A stretch of DNA of 64,000 bases. Source: Bostrychus sinensis. Lineage: Eukaryota > Chordata > Actinopteri > Gobiiformes > Eleotridae. The DNA lies in NCBI GenBank assembly GCA_020698575.1, contig CM036255.1, forward strand, positions 1,359,501 to 1,423,500. The letters run 5' to 3'. The translations under genes and the position numbers were made by a program. The notes under the pieces were generated by a model. The model made no database searches. It was given only the letters and a program-made list of their open reading frames with translations, and had not been told where the DNA came from. The first letter of the stretch is position 1, and each line of letters opens with the position of its first letter. Shown here piece after piece: positions 1 to 11,143 of the stretch.

Positions 1-123
1 TTTGTTTGTTTTTTCCAAAAATTTTATTTCACACTCCAACATTTTTGGGTCCTTTTTCCCCGTGCTTGTATTTTCTATGACAAAATGTAACCTGAATGTC
101 CTGATGACTTCCAACATTACTGG

Positions 124-395
124 GATGACATGAAAATCCCACTGGAGATGTTTTCTGGAATGCACTGCGGCAGTGGCTCCATCATGTTTTGGGGTGCATT
201 TCCCTTCAGTGCACCAAAGGACCTTCAGGTTGTACGAAAACGTCAAACAGCAGTTGGCTGTGTGGAGATGTTGCAGAGGGCATCCTTCTGGACTGAGGCT
301 CTTGTATGTGTGGTGATAGCTGGGTCTTTCTACAATCAACCAGTCTTTACTTTAAAAGTACTTTCATACAAATATGCAGCACAATGTACCTTACA
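124..395 (+). pseudogene. Tc1-like transposase fragment
   Basis: The + strand reads as the middle of a Tc1-like DDE transposase. It has the GSIMFWGAF block and a LQVV..RQTA.G.VEMLQRAS.. stretch that resemble the segment just before the second catalytic Asp in fish Tc1 elements. There is no helix-turn-helix upstream and no C-terminal DxNPIE block downstream, and the frame degrades near 330, so this is a dead internal fragment. I saw no terminal inverted repeats. The first 65 bases include a T-rich stretch with TTTTGGGTCC that resembles the end of the LTR element at 52678-53324. Confidence 0.6.
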
Positions 396-730
396 TGGTT
401 AAAAGTAATTCTGAAAGATAAGATGGCCCAAGACCATTAAGATTTAAAAACTAATAAAATAACTTTAAAATGAATCCTGAAATACATGATGCAATGATTT
501 TAAAACCAGTGTAATGAAGGCCCGCCCGACTTCTGGTTTTCTTCAGCACACATGCAGATGAGTTCTGTAAAAGTTGTAGAGCTGAGATTTTTTTTTTTTT
601 TTTTTTTGAAAAACCAGAAAGCAGGGCAGTACAGTAATCAATGCAGCTGGTGATTAAAGCATGCATTAGCGTTGTTGGCCTGAGAGAGAATTGGGTGAAC
701 TCTGGCTATTTTTTTTTTATTTTTTTTTTA
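396..730. other. Non-coding stretch
   Basis: AT-rich sequence with two long T runs (about 590-607 and 710-730). I see no gene here. Confidence 0.5.
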
Positions 731-1323
731 CAGTTTTTCTGTATTGGTTTGGCTCATTTCTTGAAACAGAAATTACATTTTCAAAATAACATGGACAATC
801 CTCCAAACCTCTTGGCAGCTGTTCACAACAGAATGGCATTTCTCATTGATTTGATCAAATGGCAAATGCCTTAGTACATGTCTCAATTGTCTCAGTGCAT
901 CTTTGCAAATGAATAAGTACAAGTAGCCTACAGTTAACAGTTAACAGCCTACATTTAGCACATTTTTTCAAATGAGTAGATCAAAACTGATAAGTTGATT
1001 CTCAGTCTAATGATCATTCTCTCCAAAACATATTGGCATGATTTCATTGTATAAGTACTCACATGCACAATAGTCTGTTCAATTGTCAAAATTGGTCAAG
1101 AATATAATACTATGAATACCATATATGCATTTCTTGGAATATCTGATAAATTGATGACAGCCATTGACAGACAGGTGAAACTAACTAACTAACGAAGGAG
1201 TGTCACACATCTAGGATGACCAATCAAACAGTATGTTCAGTTACCTGACAGGTGTTGACCATGATTGTGTGCTGCCAAACACATATGTATAGAGCTTGAC
1301 CAGGGCCAGTCCGATCTCTGAAC

Positions 1324-3345
1324 ATGGATAGACCAGGCCAAGCAAATGAGCGAGGGCAACTTCGTCCTCAAGGAAGAGGAGGAGGAAGAAGAAGAGGAGG
1401 AGGACTCAGGATGCGTGGTGGTGGAATAGGGGGAAGAGCCCGAGGAGCACAAAGGCACCGTGCTGTCCCGGATGAAATCCGGGCCACAATCACCATGGCC
1501 ACAATAGACCGTGTCATAAACCATGGCTTCACAATGGCAGAGGCAGGTCGCCGAGTGCAGCCTAATGTGCCTCGCTCTACACTCTCTTCTATCATCCAAA
1601 CCTTTCACAGGGAAAACAGGTATGAACTCTATGTAATCTATGATGGAATTATATGTTGTATAGGACAGGGCACTGTGCATGAGGCAAGAAATGTATCACT
1701 TATTCATTTATCGTGTGTGTGTGCCTACAGTAGTAGGTGGAGGAGAATATGTTTTGATACTAAAAATGACAAGAAATATATTGGACAAGTTACTGTAAAC
1801 TATGGAATTACTTAATTTATACAGTTTATAGTAGTATTCCAGTCACTGCAATGTTGCATTAGGATTGTGGTAAAGTGACTGTAAGTAAAAAAACAATACA
1901 ATTACACTGATATTTTAGTCTATTCTTTGTCTATGATTGTACGACAACCTCACGTGGGTGGCAGAGGGAAACTGCTCAATGAACAACAGGAAAGAAATTT
2001 GTAACATGGTGATGGCAAATAATGCCATCACATTGAGACAGATCTGCGATGCCATCCTCCAAGACAATGTTCCAATGACAAGACATGTTCCAGAACATAA
2101 ACACAATAAGCATTTCCACAATAGACCAGGTTTTGAAGAAGCATCAAATGACGATGAAACAAATCTACAGGGTACCATTTGAGAGGAACTCTGACAGAGT
2201 GAAGGAGCTGCGGTACCAGTATGTAAATGTAAGTCAGTTACTGGCTGTCTCTCATTATAACCTCACCTGTAATCACAGTAAGCTGTAGTTCAATTATTTG
2301 GCTTCAGTTTCCCCTTTACCTGATTTCAGAATCAGTATTTGCTTTATCTGACTCCAACAATTTCAACAGAAAACTGCAGTTTACTGTATAATTATCATCC
2401 TTATTTTGTTGTCTCCCAATCAAATCTATCTAATACTATAGGTTTTACTGTAACATTTCAGTAAGTCATCAGTATTTCCCACTCCCCTTTTTATCAAATA
2501 CCTCCTGCAGTACTTCCTCATAGGCCTATCACTAGTTTGGAACCACTGGAGTAGTGGCCAGTAGTATATTGAACTTGTGGAGGAGAACATAGAACATTCC
2601 TATGTAACTGTCTGTAACTGTACTCTTCCCTCACTGATCTGATGTTCTTTACTCTATTGTAGAGAATAATGGCATTGGAGGGAAACGAGACCCTCACATC
2701 CTTGTGTTTGTCGATGAGGCTGGTTTCAACCTGACCAAGGGCCGAAGACGTGGCTGTAATATTATTGGCTCCCGGGCCGCGGTGGATGTCCCTGGACAGC
2801 GAGGGGGCAATATAACCATGTGTGCTGCCATTTCTGAGAATGGTGTGGCCACTCACATCCCCAGTCTTGGTCCATACAACATGCAGAAGCTCCTCATCTT
2901 CTTGGATCACCTTTATGCCGACTTGATCCCTGAAAGTGAGAGAGGTCTCATAGGGCCTCACCTACCAGTTTATGTCACTGTGCGGGACAATGCCAATTTC
3001 CACCTTGGCCCGCTCATCAGGGCCTGGTTCACAACTCATCCAAGGATGATCATGAAGTTCCTACCACCTTACTCTCCGTTCCTCAAGCCTATTGAGGAGG
3101 TTTTCTCTGCTTGGAGGTGGAGAGTGTGTGAGCATCACGCTCAGGATCAGCCGTCCCTGCTCCATGCTATGGACGCTGCGTGTGACGCGATTACAGGAGA
3201 TCATTGTAGAGGATGGTGGCGGCATGCACGCCGTTTCTTCCCTCGTTGCATCGCAAGGGAAAATATCCGCTGTGATGTGGATGAGAACATGTGGCCAGAC
3301 AGAAAGCAGCGTGTGAATGACCAGGAGGGTGAAGACAGTGGATAA
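1324..3345 (+). pseudogene. IS630/mariner-like DDE transposase, three exons, frameshifted
   Basis: Three collinear blocks match a fish transposase family that I recognise. Block 1 (1324-1619) starts at an ATG, has an Arg/Gly-rich N-terminus and a helix-turn-helix-like segment (EIRATI...VINHGFTMAEAG), and ends at a GT donor (1620). Block 2 (about 1930-2229) has the second HTH (ITLRQI.DAILQDNV) and FERNSDRVKELRYQYV before a GTAAGT donor. It is broken by a frameshift near 1993 and a short duplication near 2070-2090. Block 3 (2662-3345) is open and carries the catalytic triad: Asp in FVDEAGF, Asp in VRDNANFH and Glu in LKPIEE. The C-terminal half looks intact, but the frameshifts make the whole protein inactive. 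Confidence 0.75.
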
Positions 3346-3650
3346 GAGAGGGAGAATGAAGACCGCGACCACTGAATCATTCCTTGTTTTTTGATATTGT
3401 GTTTGTTGTATTACAGTTTGTTACTGTAATGTGAATTTTCTTTTTACATATGTATGGAACTTACTTTGTGTATGAATAAAAATGGTTATAATTTCCAATT
3501 TCCAGTGCAATCTGTGATTTCAAACCTTGGAGGCTACTCTTAGTGTAAAATTCTTGTTTTCTGTATAGTGTTAGTTGGCCCTCTGCCATAGTGACAAAAC
3601 ATTTAAACATTTTGACTTGCAGTGCTTGCACAATGCCAAGAGGACAATTC

Positions 3651-4050
3651 ATTTTGGGGGCACTGACTAGTCATATTAGAAAGAAATGTAGTTTTGACAC
3701 ATAAGTGAACTGTTTTGGGAGAGATATGTGCTTTTGCAGGTGACCCATGTTGTGATCAACCATCCAGATAAATTTTGGTAAAAGCACCAAGAATGTTGAA
3801 CGTTCGGTCTGTTTCAAGAAATGAGCCAAAGCAATTGAGAAGGATCTTAACCATTTTGGAGGCACTGACTATTTAAATGGAAAAGGGATTTAGATTGAAG
3901 TATGAGTGAACAGTTTTGGGAGAGCTATGAGCTTTTGCAGCTGAGCTATAGTGTTGTGCTGAACTGTAAGACTGTTTTTCCAAATGATCTTAGAGTTTTG
4001 AGGATGTAATTTCTGTTTCACAAAATGAGCCAAACCAATGGAGAAAAACT
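3651..4050. repeat. Two tandem copies of the transposon right subterminal region
   Basis: Two direct copies with a period of about 202 bp (3651-3852 and 3853-4050). Each begins ATTTTGG.GGCACTGACTA, has GAACRGTTTTGGGAGAG..ATG.GCTTTTGCAG in the middle, and ends with TGTTTCA..AAATGAGCCAAA.CAAT, which is the outer TIR motif. The inner copy therefore contains a second TIR-like site. Confidence 0.65.
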
Positions 4051-4072
4051 AAGTGATAAAATCCTATTTTAG

Positions 4073-4945
4073 TTACATATTTAATATGTGGAACAAAACC
4101 AAGCTCAGAGTAAAAAAAATTACACCCAAGTTTGTCACTTGTGATGATGGGTTTAAGGAAAATGCCTGTAATATAGATAAGAGTTTCTCTTTCTGAGCCT
4201 CAGGATCAATGATTAAAACTTCAGTTTTGTCCTGGTGTAAAACGTTCTCTGCCATCCAGGATTATAGAAACTAAAAAGAACTGGGCCTAAAATTTACCCT
4301 TAGGGCACACCACATGTCATTTTATGGATCTGTGAGGAGCATGTATCCATACTTAACATAAATGTACTGTCTGTAAGATAGAAAGTGAACCAGTTGTGAA
4401 CAGTGCCAGAGAGGCTGACCAGGTGTTTGAGTCTGTTTAAAAGAGTAGTGTGGTGCACTGTATCAAACACGGCACTTAGATCCAGTTGCACCAAGACTGA
4501 GAGCTTCTGTGAATCCAAGTTACATCTAAACTCATTTAAAAGCCTTCAGGAGAGCTGTCTCTGTGCTGTGGTTCACCCTAAATCCAGGCTGATATCTCTC
4601 AAGGTATTAGGATTATAAAAAAATATCATTGAGCTGAATAAAACTAGTTTTTTTCTAAAAAAAAAAAAATTACTTTAAAATGGTAAGTTAGATGCTGATC
4701 TGTAATTGTTAAAATCATTAGGATCCAAATTGTTTTTATTCTTCAGAAGGGGCCGCCGTTTTCAAGGCAGCAGGGAAAACGCCCATCTGAAGAGAGAGAT
4801 TTATCATGTGTAAAAGCCATAAAATATCCATAAAATGTCTTTAAAAGTGCAGTAGGAATTGGATCTGAAAGTCATGTGGTGGGTTTCACTGCGGAGAAAA
4901 CTTTATCAAGGATCTCAGCATTAACCTGGGTAAAACTGTCCAGTG
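4073..4945 (-). pseudogene. L2-like non-LTR retrotransposon fragment (reverse transcriptase)
   Basis: The - strand shows degenerate reverse-transcriptase blocks in the right order: LSDPIPTALLK near 4880, a decayed NDxNNYRPIS region near 4700, LVQLDLSAVFDTVHHTTLL (4430-4500), HKMTCGVP (4300) and then KTEVLIIDPEAQKEKLL with NPSSQVTNLGV (4130-4230). The catalytic-core FADD block is missing between 4260 and 4300. Frameshifts and stops make this an old 5'- and 3'-truncated copy. L2 is the best clade guess; CR1/Rex1 is possible. Confidence 0.7.
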
Positions 4946-5059
4946 TTTCCTCGGGTAAAAATAAACACTCAGATGTAAATACAACAAAATATCCAAGGCA
5001 CTCTCTCATAAAGTAAAAAAGCCTTTATTATTTAGAACATGTCACAATAGACTAAAAAA

Positions 5060-5100
5060 GCCCCAACACGTTTCAGCGTTACAGCCTTCATCAGGGGGAC
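5060..5100 (-). ncRNA. Hammerhead-ribozyme-like motif in Penelope-like element
   Basis: On the - strand, GTCCCC (5100-5095) is followed by the core CTGATGA (5094-5088), a short stem-loop (5087-5075), GAAA (5074-5071), CGTGT and then T-GGGG (5065-5061). Stem I can form between CCCC and GGGG. A minimal stem III forms from AC and GT with a two-base loop, and the predicted cleavage site is after the U at 5065. Stem II is weak: an A-U and a G-C pair, then mismatches. Small hammerheads of this kind are known in Penelope-like elements; activity of this copy is an inference. Confidence 0.6.
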
Positions 5101-5318
5101 AAACAGAAGTAAAGTGTGTCATGTGAGTTTTAAAAACACATTCCACCAATAGGGTTTCTCCACGTGCGTGAGGAAGTGGTACAGGTTTAAAACACCTATG
5201 TGGACATGTATATAAAGAGCCACAAGATGGCAGTATTAACCAAGAAACACTAACAGTACGTAAACGCAAACTTACAATGGAAAAACTACAGATAAAGTAC
5301 ATAGAATAACCCAACAGT

Positions 5319-6075
5319 CTATAAAAACACAGTGAAGTCCAAATCTTCATTCAGTCCATAGTGTTTTGTAGCCTTAAGTCTATAAATCCATGAGGTCTCG
5401 CACTGTTTAAGTTTTTTTATTTTGTTTTTTATTTTTGTTTCCTTTCCTTTTGTTTCCAGAGCGTGGTCTATTCCATGGGCTTGTAGACAGGCTGGATTAC
5501 TATTGTGAAATTCTAAGTGTCTGGCCATAGGGTAGTTAGTATTACCTGTACAGATGCCAGTTTGTCCTGTACATACATTACATTTCTGCCACAAAAGTCT
5601 GTAAATAACATGAGTAGTCTTGTAGTTAATGAAATGGTTGATTTTATATTCCTTTTGTAAATGATAGTCCTCAAATGTCTTTGTTTGCAATATTTTGGAA
5701 CAATGGTTACAATTGTTACATCTGTAAGAGCCCAGGGGTCTGGATCCAAGGCAAGTCTTAGTGGAACAGGGTGGTTGATAGCTGTGAACAAGTTTATCTT
5801 GGAGAGTGAGACACCTTTTTAAAACTAATAAAAGGTGGCTCTGGAAATACTGTTCATAGTGTCTCATCACTCTCAATGATCGCCCAGTTTCTTTTGATTA
5901 TTTGTTTAATCCTATCAGCCTCCCTGCTATAAGTAGTGCTGAAAATCACTCTTGATGTAATTGTTTGAGACCTGTTTTTTTCAAGTAGGTAGCCCCTGTT
6001 TACATTTTTAGCTCGACTGTAAGTCTTCTGGAGCATGTTCTTGTTGTAGCCTCTTTCTTGAAACCTAACAATCAT
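5319..6075 (-). pseudogene. Penelope-like RT-linker and GIY-YIG endonuclease remnant
   Basis: The upstream part (6075-5854) reads FQERGYNKNML..., then ...TYSREADRIKQIIKRNWAI, like the RT-to-endonuclease linker of Penelope elements. After a frame change, the 185-codon frame 5876-5319 has LGSRPLGSYRCNNC (the Cys-rich knuckle), HVIYRLLWQKCNVCTGQTG (corresponding to the GIY and YIG motifs with the usual x-C-x-C insertion), ARHLEFHN (the catalytic His/Asn region), and a C-terminal SWIYRLKA....GLNEDLDF. The YIG core is changed to CTG, and the RT and endonuclease frames are not joined, so the copy is probably inactive. Confidence 0.7.
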
Positions 6076-6314
6076 CTCAATCAGCAGAGTGCAGATTTTG
6101 TTCTAGTGACTCAATGAATATGCAAAACGAGGCTTTTTTGCTAGAACGCACAAAATTCAAGGCATGTAAAATGCAAATGAAATTGTTTCATCATGAGTAG
6201 GGGATCTAGATCGGCCTAAAAATTTAGCACGTTAGAGGAGCAGGTGCCAAAGTTTTGCGGAGGAAAGAGTGCAGCTTTCAGTGCACAGATGGGGCGTTGA
6301 AAATAAGTTATAAT

Positions 6315-7757
6315 CAGGGGTGAAAGTAAGCCGCTACGGCCCAGTACTACGTACCGGCATAAGATTTAGAGGGGGTACGCAGTACCGGGTGGAAGGAGAT
6401 CAGCTGTCCGGTCTTTGCTGCTCTAACACACATTAGAAAGCAACTGCAGACCGCGGTCGCTCGTATGAGAGAAAAAAAAATCTGCCGCTAAAGCATGTGA
6501 CCCAGGCAGTGATTTATCTCATCATATATGTGTCTGTGTGTTTTTTAGTGGCTTATGCTCGCTCCGTGATGTGATTTAATGCACAGAATGTCCCTCTCCC
6601 CTCTCATCATTCACTGATTGTCTCGCTTCCTTAAACAAACGCATTGAGCGTGCGCGTCTTAAGCCCAACGCACACCGGGAGCGCTGCGGCACTTGCAAAG
6701 GCTTTAACATAAACAACACGGAGTTTAAAATATGTATTTTATCTGTCAATAACCGGACAAAGTGACAGAAGTTGCCCAGGCTGTGTGAGGACAGACTGAG
6801 CTGTTCTATTAATGAGTTATTAGCGAGTTAGCAGTCCCTGTCCCTCAGTGTTTACAGCTGTGTGTCTGTGTCACACGGAGCAGAGAACCAGTCTTTGTTA
6901 CTGCAGAAGTACAGGGGCCATGTGTTTTCAGCCACCGCCACGCGCCGGTGTGAGGGCTCTCACAGAAAACAATAGGGGCATATTTTTTGAGGCGCGTCTG
7001 CGCGTCCGGTGTGTATTGGGCCCCAAACACACGGGCTGTGTCGGGCGCAGCAGCGAGTGTACTGGCATCACAAGTGCGTCGCTGGAACGTGAGGTTGTTC
7101 ACACGGCTGCGTGAGCGGCTCACTGCTGGCAGCTCCTTCTCTACAGAAAAGCCATTCAGAAGTCAATATGAGAGTACAGCCACATATAACAGACCTATGG
7201 TGACTATATTTGAATAAAGAGACGTATGTTATTTTACAATACAAGTGAAAGTTCGCGTTCATGGTCCATCAGAGCCAGAAATCCCCCATTCACAAAATTC
7301 ATCAGGTATGGGTAATGCTCATTGTAGTTGCCAAAATATAACAATTTATCCTAATTTTGTGTGTATTTTGGGTGAAAAACGCGACCCAGTGCCAGCCACC
7401 ATCAAAATTCGGCGTGGGTTTGATTTTCTAGGAGAGTTGTGTCACAGTCCCCGTTTGACGTCCGTCGAGCCTCGCGTCTCACGCTGCAGTGTGGCTCTGA
7501 GCTGAGCTGGGGCTGAAGTGAAAACGGTTCCCTGACGCTGTCACCACGCTGCAGTTACGCATCCAGTTTGTTTGGGGCCTTGACCTTTATAGGGTGTTTG
7601 ATTTGTTGTTAAACCCCGTATAAGCCATGTCTATATTTTTTATTTATAGACAAGATTCATTCTCAACCGCGTATCTGCTTTTTCTGCCATTAAAAATATA
7701 TATGTAGGCGTAAATTGTTATAGTACTGGCATAAGCAAAAATCTACTTTCACCCCTG
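6315..7757. mobile_element. Non-autonomous hAT element with perfect 8-bp TSD
   Basis: The element starts CAGGGGTGAAAGTA and ends TACTTTCACCCCTG, a 14-bp perfect inverted repeat. It is flanked by identical 8-bp duplications GTTATAAT (6307-6314 and 7758-7765), the target-site length of hAT elements. Homology between the ends extends further inward (CAGTACT...GGCATAAG). The 1.44 kb interior is relatively CpG-rich around 6600-7130. I recognise no transposase in it, so it depends on another element for movement. The interior segment 7150-7330 resembles 45830-46020. Confidence 0.85.
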
Positions 7758-7765
7758 GTTATAAT

Positions 7766-8528
7766 GCGTCATACAGGCTCATTTATACATCAGTGATGTG
7801 TTTATTTGAAGGCAGAAGCAACAAAGAGACAAACTTTACCTGCAACACTTTTTCCTTTAGTTTCTCTCCTATTCCATTGAATTGCAGCTTTCTTTAAAAC
7901 TGGGCTTCCACGAGTCTTCCACGTCTTACAAAGTCCCTACAGTGGACTTACAGCATATGTGGGATGACGGTTGCAGAGTTAGTCCAATTGTGTTTATCTT
8001 GTTGTGTCCCCAGTGTGTGCTGACTGAGTTGCACCTGTTCTGATGCAAGTTGGGCCAACTTAAAGTTGCACTGTCCCACTTCAAACTGTAAGCCTATCAC
8101 TTCTAAAGATAACACAAGACACGTGCAAAGACATGCATGAGTTAGGAGAATTGGTGACTCGAAATTGCTCCTATTGAATGAATGTGAGAGTGAATGATTG
8201 TCTATCCTGCCAGCCCTGTGACTAACTAAAAAAAAATAAATAAATAAATAAATTAAAAGTATGAATGAACGATCAAATTTAAAAAGGGTGCATGTCAGAG
8301 GGAGTTCAAAGTGCATTGTTCAAAGTTATCACAGCTTGTGGGAAAAAGCTTTTTGCATGGTGAGATGTAATGCATTTAATAGAACGATTCTCTCCTGAGG
8401 GGAGAAGTTCAAAGCTATCGTGAGCAGGATGATTGGTCGGGTCATTAATAAGTAATGCCCGAGAAAGAAATCTGTGTTTGTAGATGTCCTCCAGGACTGA
8501 CAACTCACAGCCAACAGTCCTGTGTGTG
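7766..8528. other. Non-coding stretch with AAAT microsatellite
   Basis: No gene seen. An A-rich tract and a short (AAAT)n run lie at 8228-8254. Confidence 0.5.
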
Positions 8529-8770
8529 GTTTAATTCAATTCAATTCAATTCAGATTTATTTGTATAGCCCAGTATCACAACAAAAGTCGCCTCAAAGGG
8601 CTTCACAAACAGTTGATCAAACATAAACACACAATCAGACAACACAAACAATAACTACACTAAACAGACCCAGGACACTCCTGTCCTTAGACCCTCCTTC
8701 TCGGTAAGGAAAAACTCCTAAAAATCTCAGCTGTGGGAAAAAAGAAGAAACCTTATGGAGCCCAACTGAA
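8529..8770 (+). repeat. Fish interspersed repeat (TTCAA-headed, retroposon tail type)
   Basis: Begins with repeated TTCAA units, then GATTTATTTGTATAGCCCAGTATCACAA..., a motif I know from abundant teleost repeats of retroposon origin. A related copy in the opposite orientation lies at 34575-34705 (TTTTTAGGAGTTTTTCCTTA against TAAGGAAAAACTCCTAAAAA). The downstream stretch to 9110 (GGGGAGCGGGAGAGAGGGAC) may belong to the same repeat. Confidence 0.6.
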
Positions 8771-9110
8771 GGAGAGATCCTCTCCCAGGATGGACAGGCA
8801 ATGCGTCTAGGACTGTTAGTTCATTAGCTCATCTATAGGATCATAGATCAGCTCTGTAAGGATTCATCCAGGGAGTGGGGTGAGGTAGGTTGAGGAAGTC
8901 CATAGGATGCAGCAGGGGCCTCATCCAGACAGGTGAGTGGGTTGAGGGAGATCCGGGAAATCCTTAGAGGTGAGGTTGAGGGTCCCACAGGTCGGGACAG
9001 GAGCACAGATGGGGTCAGCTAAGATCCAATCATCACTGGGACATCTGCCAGCAGCCAGGCATCTGAAACAGTCCCCACTCCCCCAGAGGGGAGCGGGAGA
9101 GAGGGACAAC

Positions 9111-10332
9111 TTGTGAATAGCAAATTATCTATCAAAAGTATGTGATGATTTTCAAAATAAATGCACCAGTTTAACATAATACACCAGAAAACCAAATTAA
9201 AATTATATAAATCAGATTTACAACAGTTAAATTTATTACTTTTTTGACTTGTTTAGTTCTGGGGAGAACTAGGTGTGCTCTCTGGGCACAAGTGCAAGGT
9301 GACATAAATACTGATGGTGAATGTTTAATTAGCCTACAGCGTGCTAACATACATATAGTTTTAACACAAGAAGAATCAGACAGAAGAGATGCGACCACCA
9401 TGTAACTCCTGGTACAAGTCCGCGTACGTGTATGAGGAGCGACCCTCTCACCTGCCCAGTCTTTACGTGATTACTTCAGTGCCTCACATTGCGATAATCT
9501 CCAGGCATAATACGTGCTACTCTATAGCAGCGTCAGTGCTGGTTTGAGTTCTCAAGCAGAGTGAGCTGTGGTGCGTATTGGACGCTGGAGGCGCATCCTC
9601 CCACACTTGCACATTGCTCCATGAGCGCGAGATGCGATTGTTTCCTAACCACCAAAAAATTGATGAGGCACATAGCGAGGCACACGCTAAATCCGCCGTG
9701 GCCCGCAGAGCCAGGCTTTAGCACTGTCAGAGCGGCTCAGGGCAGAGAGAGGCTCCCCAGTGACGCACCGTTGAAACCACCTAGGTTTGACTTGACTCAC
9801 GTGAATTACAGATTAAGTGTAGCTCTGATAATATTCTTTACGCATTCATATAAAGGTAACAAAATGGCGGACTTACAGTCTGTAAGTCTGCAGTGTGCAA
9901 TATATTAAGTAGGCTTCAATATGCCATACATTCACAGACTGTAGTTGGTGTGTTGGTTTAAAAAAAAAAAAAAAAAAAAAACTAGGAATAAACATTTGTG
10001 GTTCAAGTGTTAGTCAGACTTGATCTATATAAACAGGGCTTAATTTGAGCCGGAACAGGATCTGGGAACTCCTTTTTTTTGATCCAGTCACTGTTTGCTT
10101 GGATCCAGTAACCTGGGCACAACTCAGAACAAAGTGTTGACTACATTTAACTCTTTTGACCTCCTAAACCTATGTTTTAGGTCAGAAGTGTAATTACACA
10201 GAAATTAATATGTTTAAAAATAAAAGCCACGTTACAATGCCGATGAATAGACCTTCATGGCAAACTGAAAGATCTATTCACCACTGTTAACATCGGTGGC
10301 TCCTGCAGGTGTACGGCAGTATCACTGTGAGT
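9111..10332. other. Non-coding stretch
   Basis: No gene seen. 9410-9780 is relatively CpG-rich and looks like the interior of an old transposon. A 20-base A run is at 9961-9980. CAGGGCTTAATTTGAGCCGG at 10035 resembles a transposon end, but I did not find its partner. Confidence 0.4.
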
Positions 10333-11143
10333 AGGATTGCAAAGGGGTGGAAAATTTCCAGAAATTTTCTGGAAACTTTCTATGGGAATTTATGCTTGGC
10401 AATTTTGAGAATTTTTAAATTTGGAAACCCTATATAAATAAATAAAAAACATTATAACCCAACACAGATACAAGCTATATTGCTAATAATCAAATTAAAC
10501 TTTTGGTACAAAGGTCAATACAATTCTGCAATTTTATTTCATTTCAAACTACAACAGAGTTGTCCTCTGTACACAGCAAACACCCACCTGTTTTGTAGAG
10601 GTAGTCAGACTGTAAATTGTTCAAAAGAGAACATGTGCTGAGCTGACACAGTTTAATCAGTGAAAAAACGCCACATTACATTAATCTACTCAAAAAACGG
10701 AACCACCCCCAGTTAATTATGCATGATGTTGTCACAAATGTATTGATACCTATGAAGAATTATGATGCTTAATATTGTGCCCCCAAAATATCACAGTATA
10801 CCACAAAACACATTTTTACAACCCTAATAGTTGAGCTAACCAGAAATATCTGGTTGTCTGCAGTCTTGAGTTTGGTAGTGCTGTGGAGATCAGCTGTGCA
10901 TGTGATAGGGGGATGCAGAGTGCATAGAAGTGTATGCAGAGCAGGTTACTACATGTACCACATGTACATGTGACTGAGGAATAACACAGATATTGAAGTG
11001 TGTTTGGGTTTTTTATGCTATAGTATATTGCCCTGTTATGGGACAGCTTTGAATTGTGTATGTTTCCAATTTATTCCCATAAATTCCCATTTATTCCCAT
11101 GGAAAATTTCCAATTTTGAAAATTCCTGGAATTTTGCAACCCT
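10333..11143. mobile_element. hAT-type MITE (AGGRTTGCAAA termini)
   Basis: The left end AGGATTGCAAAGG...GGAAAATTTCCAG is the inverse of the right end, which in reverse complement reads AGGGTTGCAAAATTCC...GGAAATTTTCC. Flanking octamers CTGTGAGT and AACTGAGT share their last five bases, consistent with a decayed 8-bp target duplication. The element is 811 bp with no coding capacity; its interior is AT-rich with TTCCCAT repeats near 11068-11100. Confidence 0.7.

Larger units (their letters stand above)
731..4050 (+). mobile_element. DDE (Tc1/mariner-IS630 type) DNA transposon with long TIRs
   Basis: The element is bounded by inverted repeats of about 55 bp: 731-786 on the left and 3996-4050 on the right in reverse complement. 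Both contain TTGGTTTGGCTCATTT followed by GAAACAGAAATTACA. Between them lies a broken, intron-bearing transposase (1324-3345). The right end also carries a second copy of the subterminal region (see 3651-4050). The boundaries lie in low-complexity DNA, so the target-site duplication (TA expected for this superfamily) is not clear. Confidence 0.65.
4975..6090 (-). mobile_element. Penelope-like retroelement, 5'-truncated
   Basis: The - strand carries the end of a Penelope-like element: a reverse-transcriptase/linker remnant (6075-5854), a GIY-YIG-type endonuclease domain (5876-5319), and a non-coding tail with a hammerhead-ribozyme-like motif (5100-5060). The order (RT, GIY-YIG endonuclease, terminal repeat with hammerhead) is that described for Penelope-like elements such as Neptune. 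The fingers and palm of the RT are missing. The element abuts the L2-like fragment at about 4950. Confidence 0.7.

Noticed and set aside
1237..1680. Minus-strand frames across the transposase first exon
   Set aside because: They are low-complexity (Ser/Pro runs) shadows of the Gly/Arg-rich + strand coding block.
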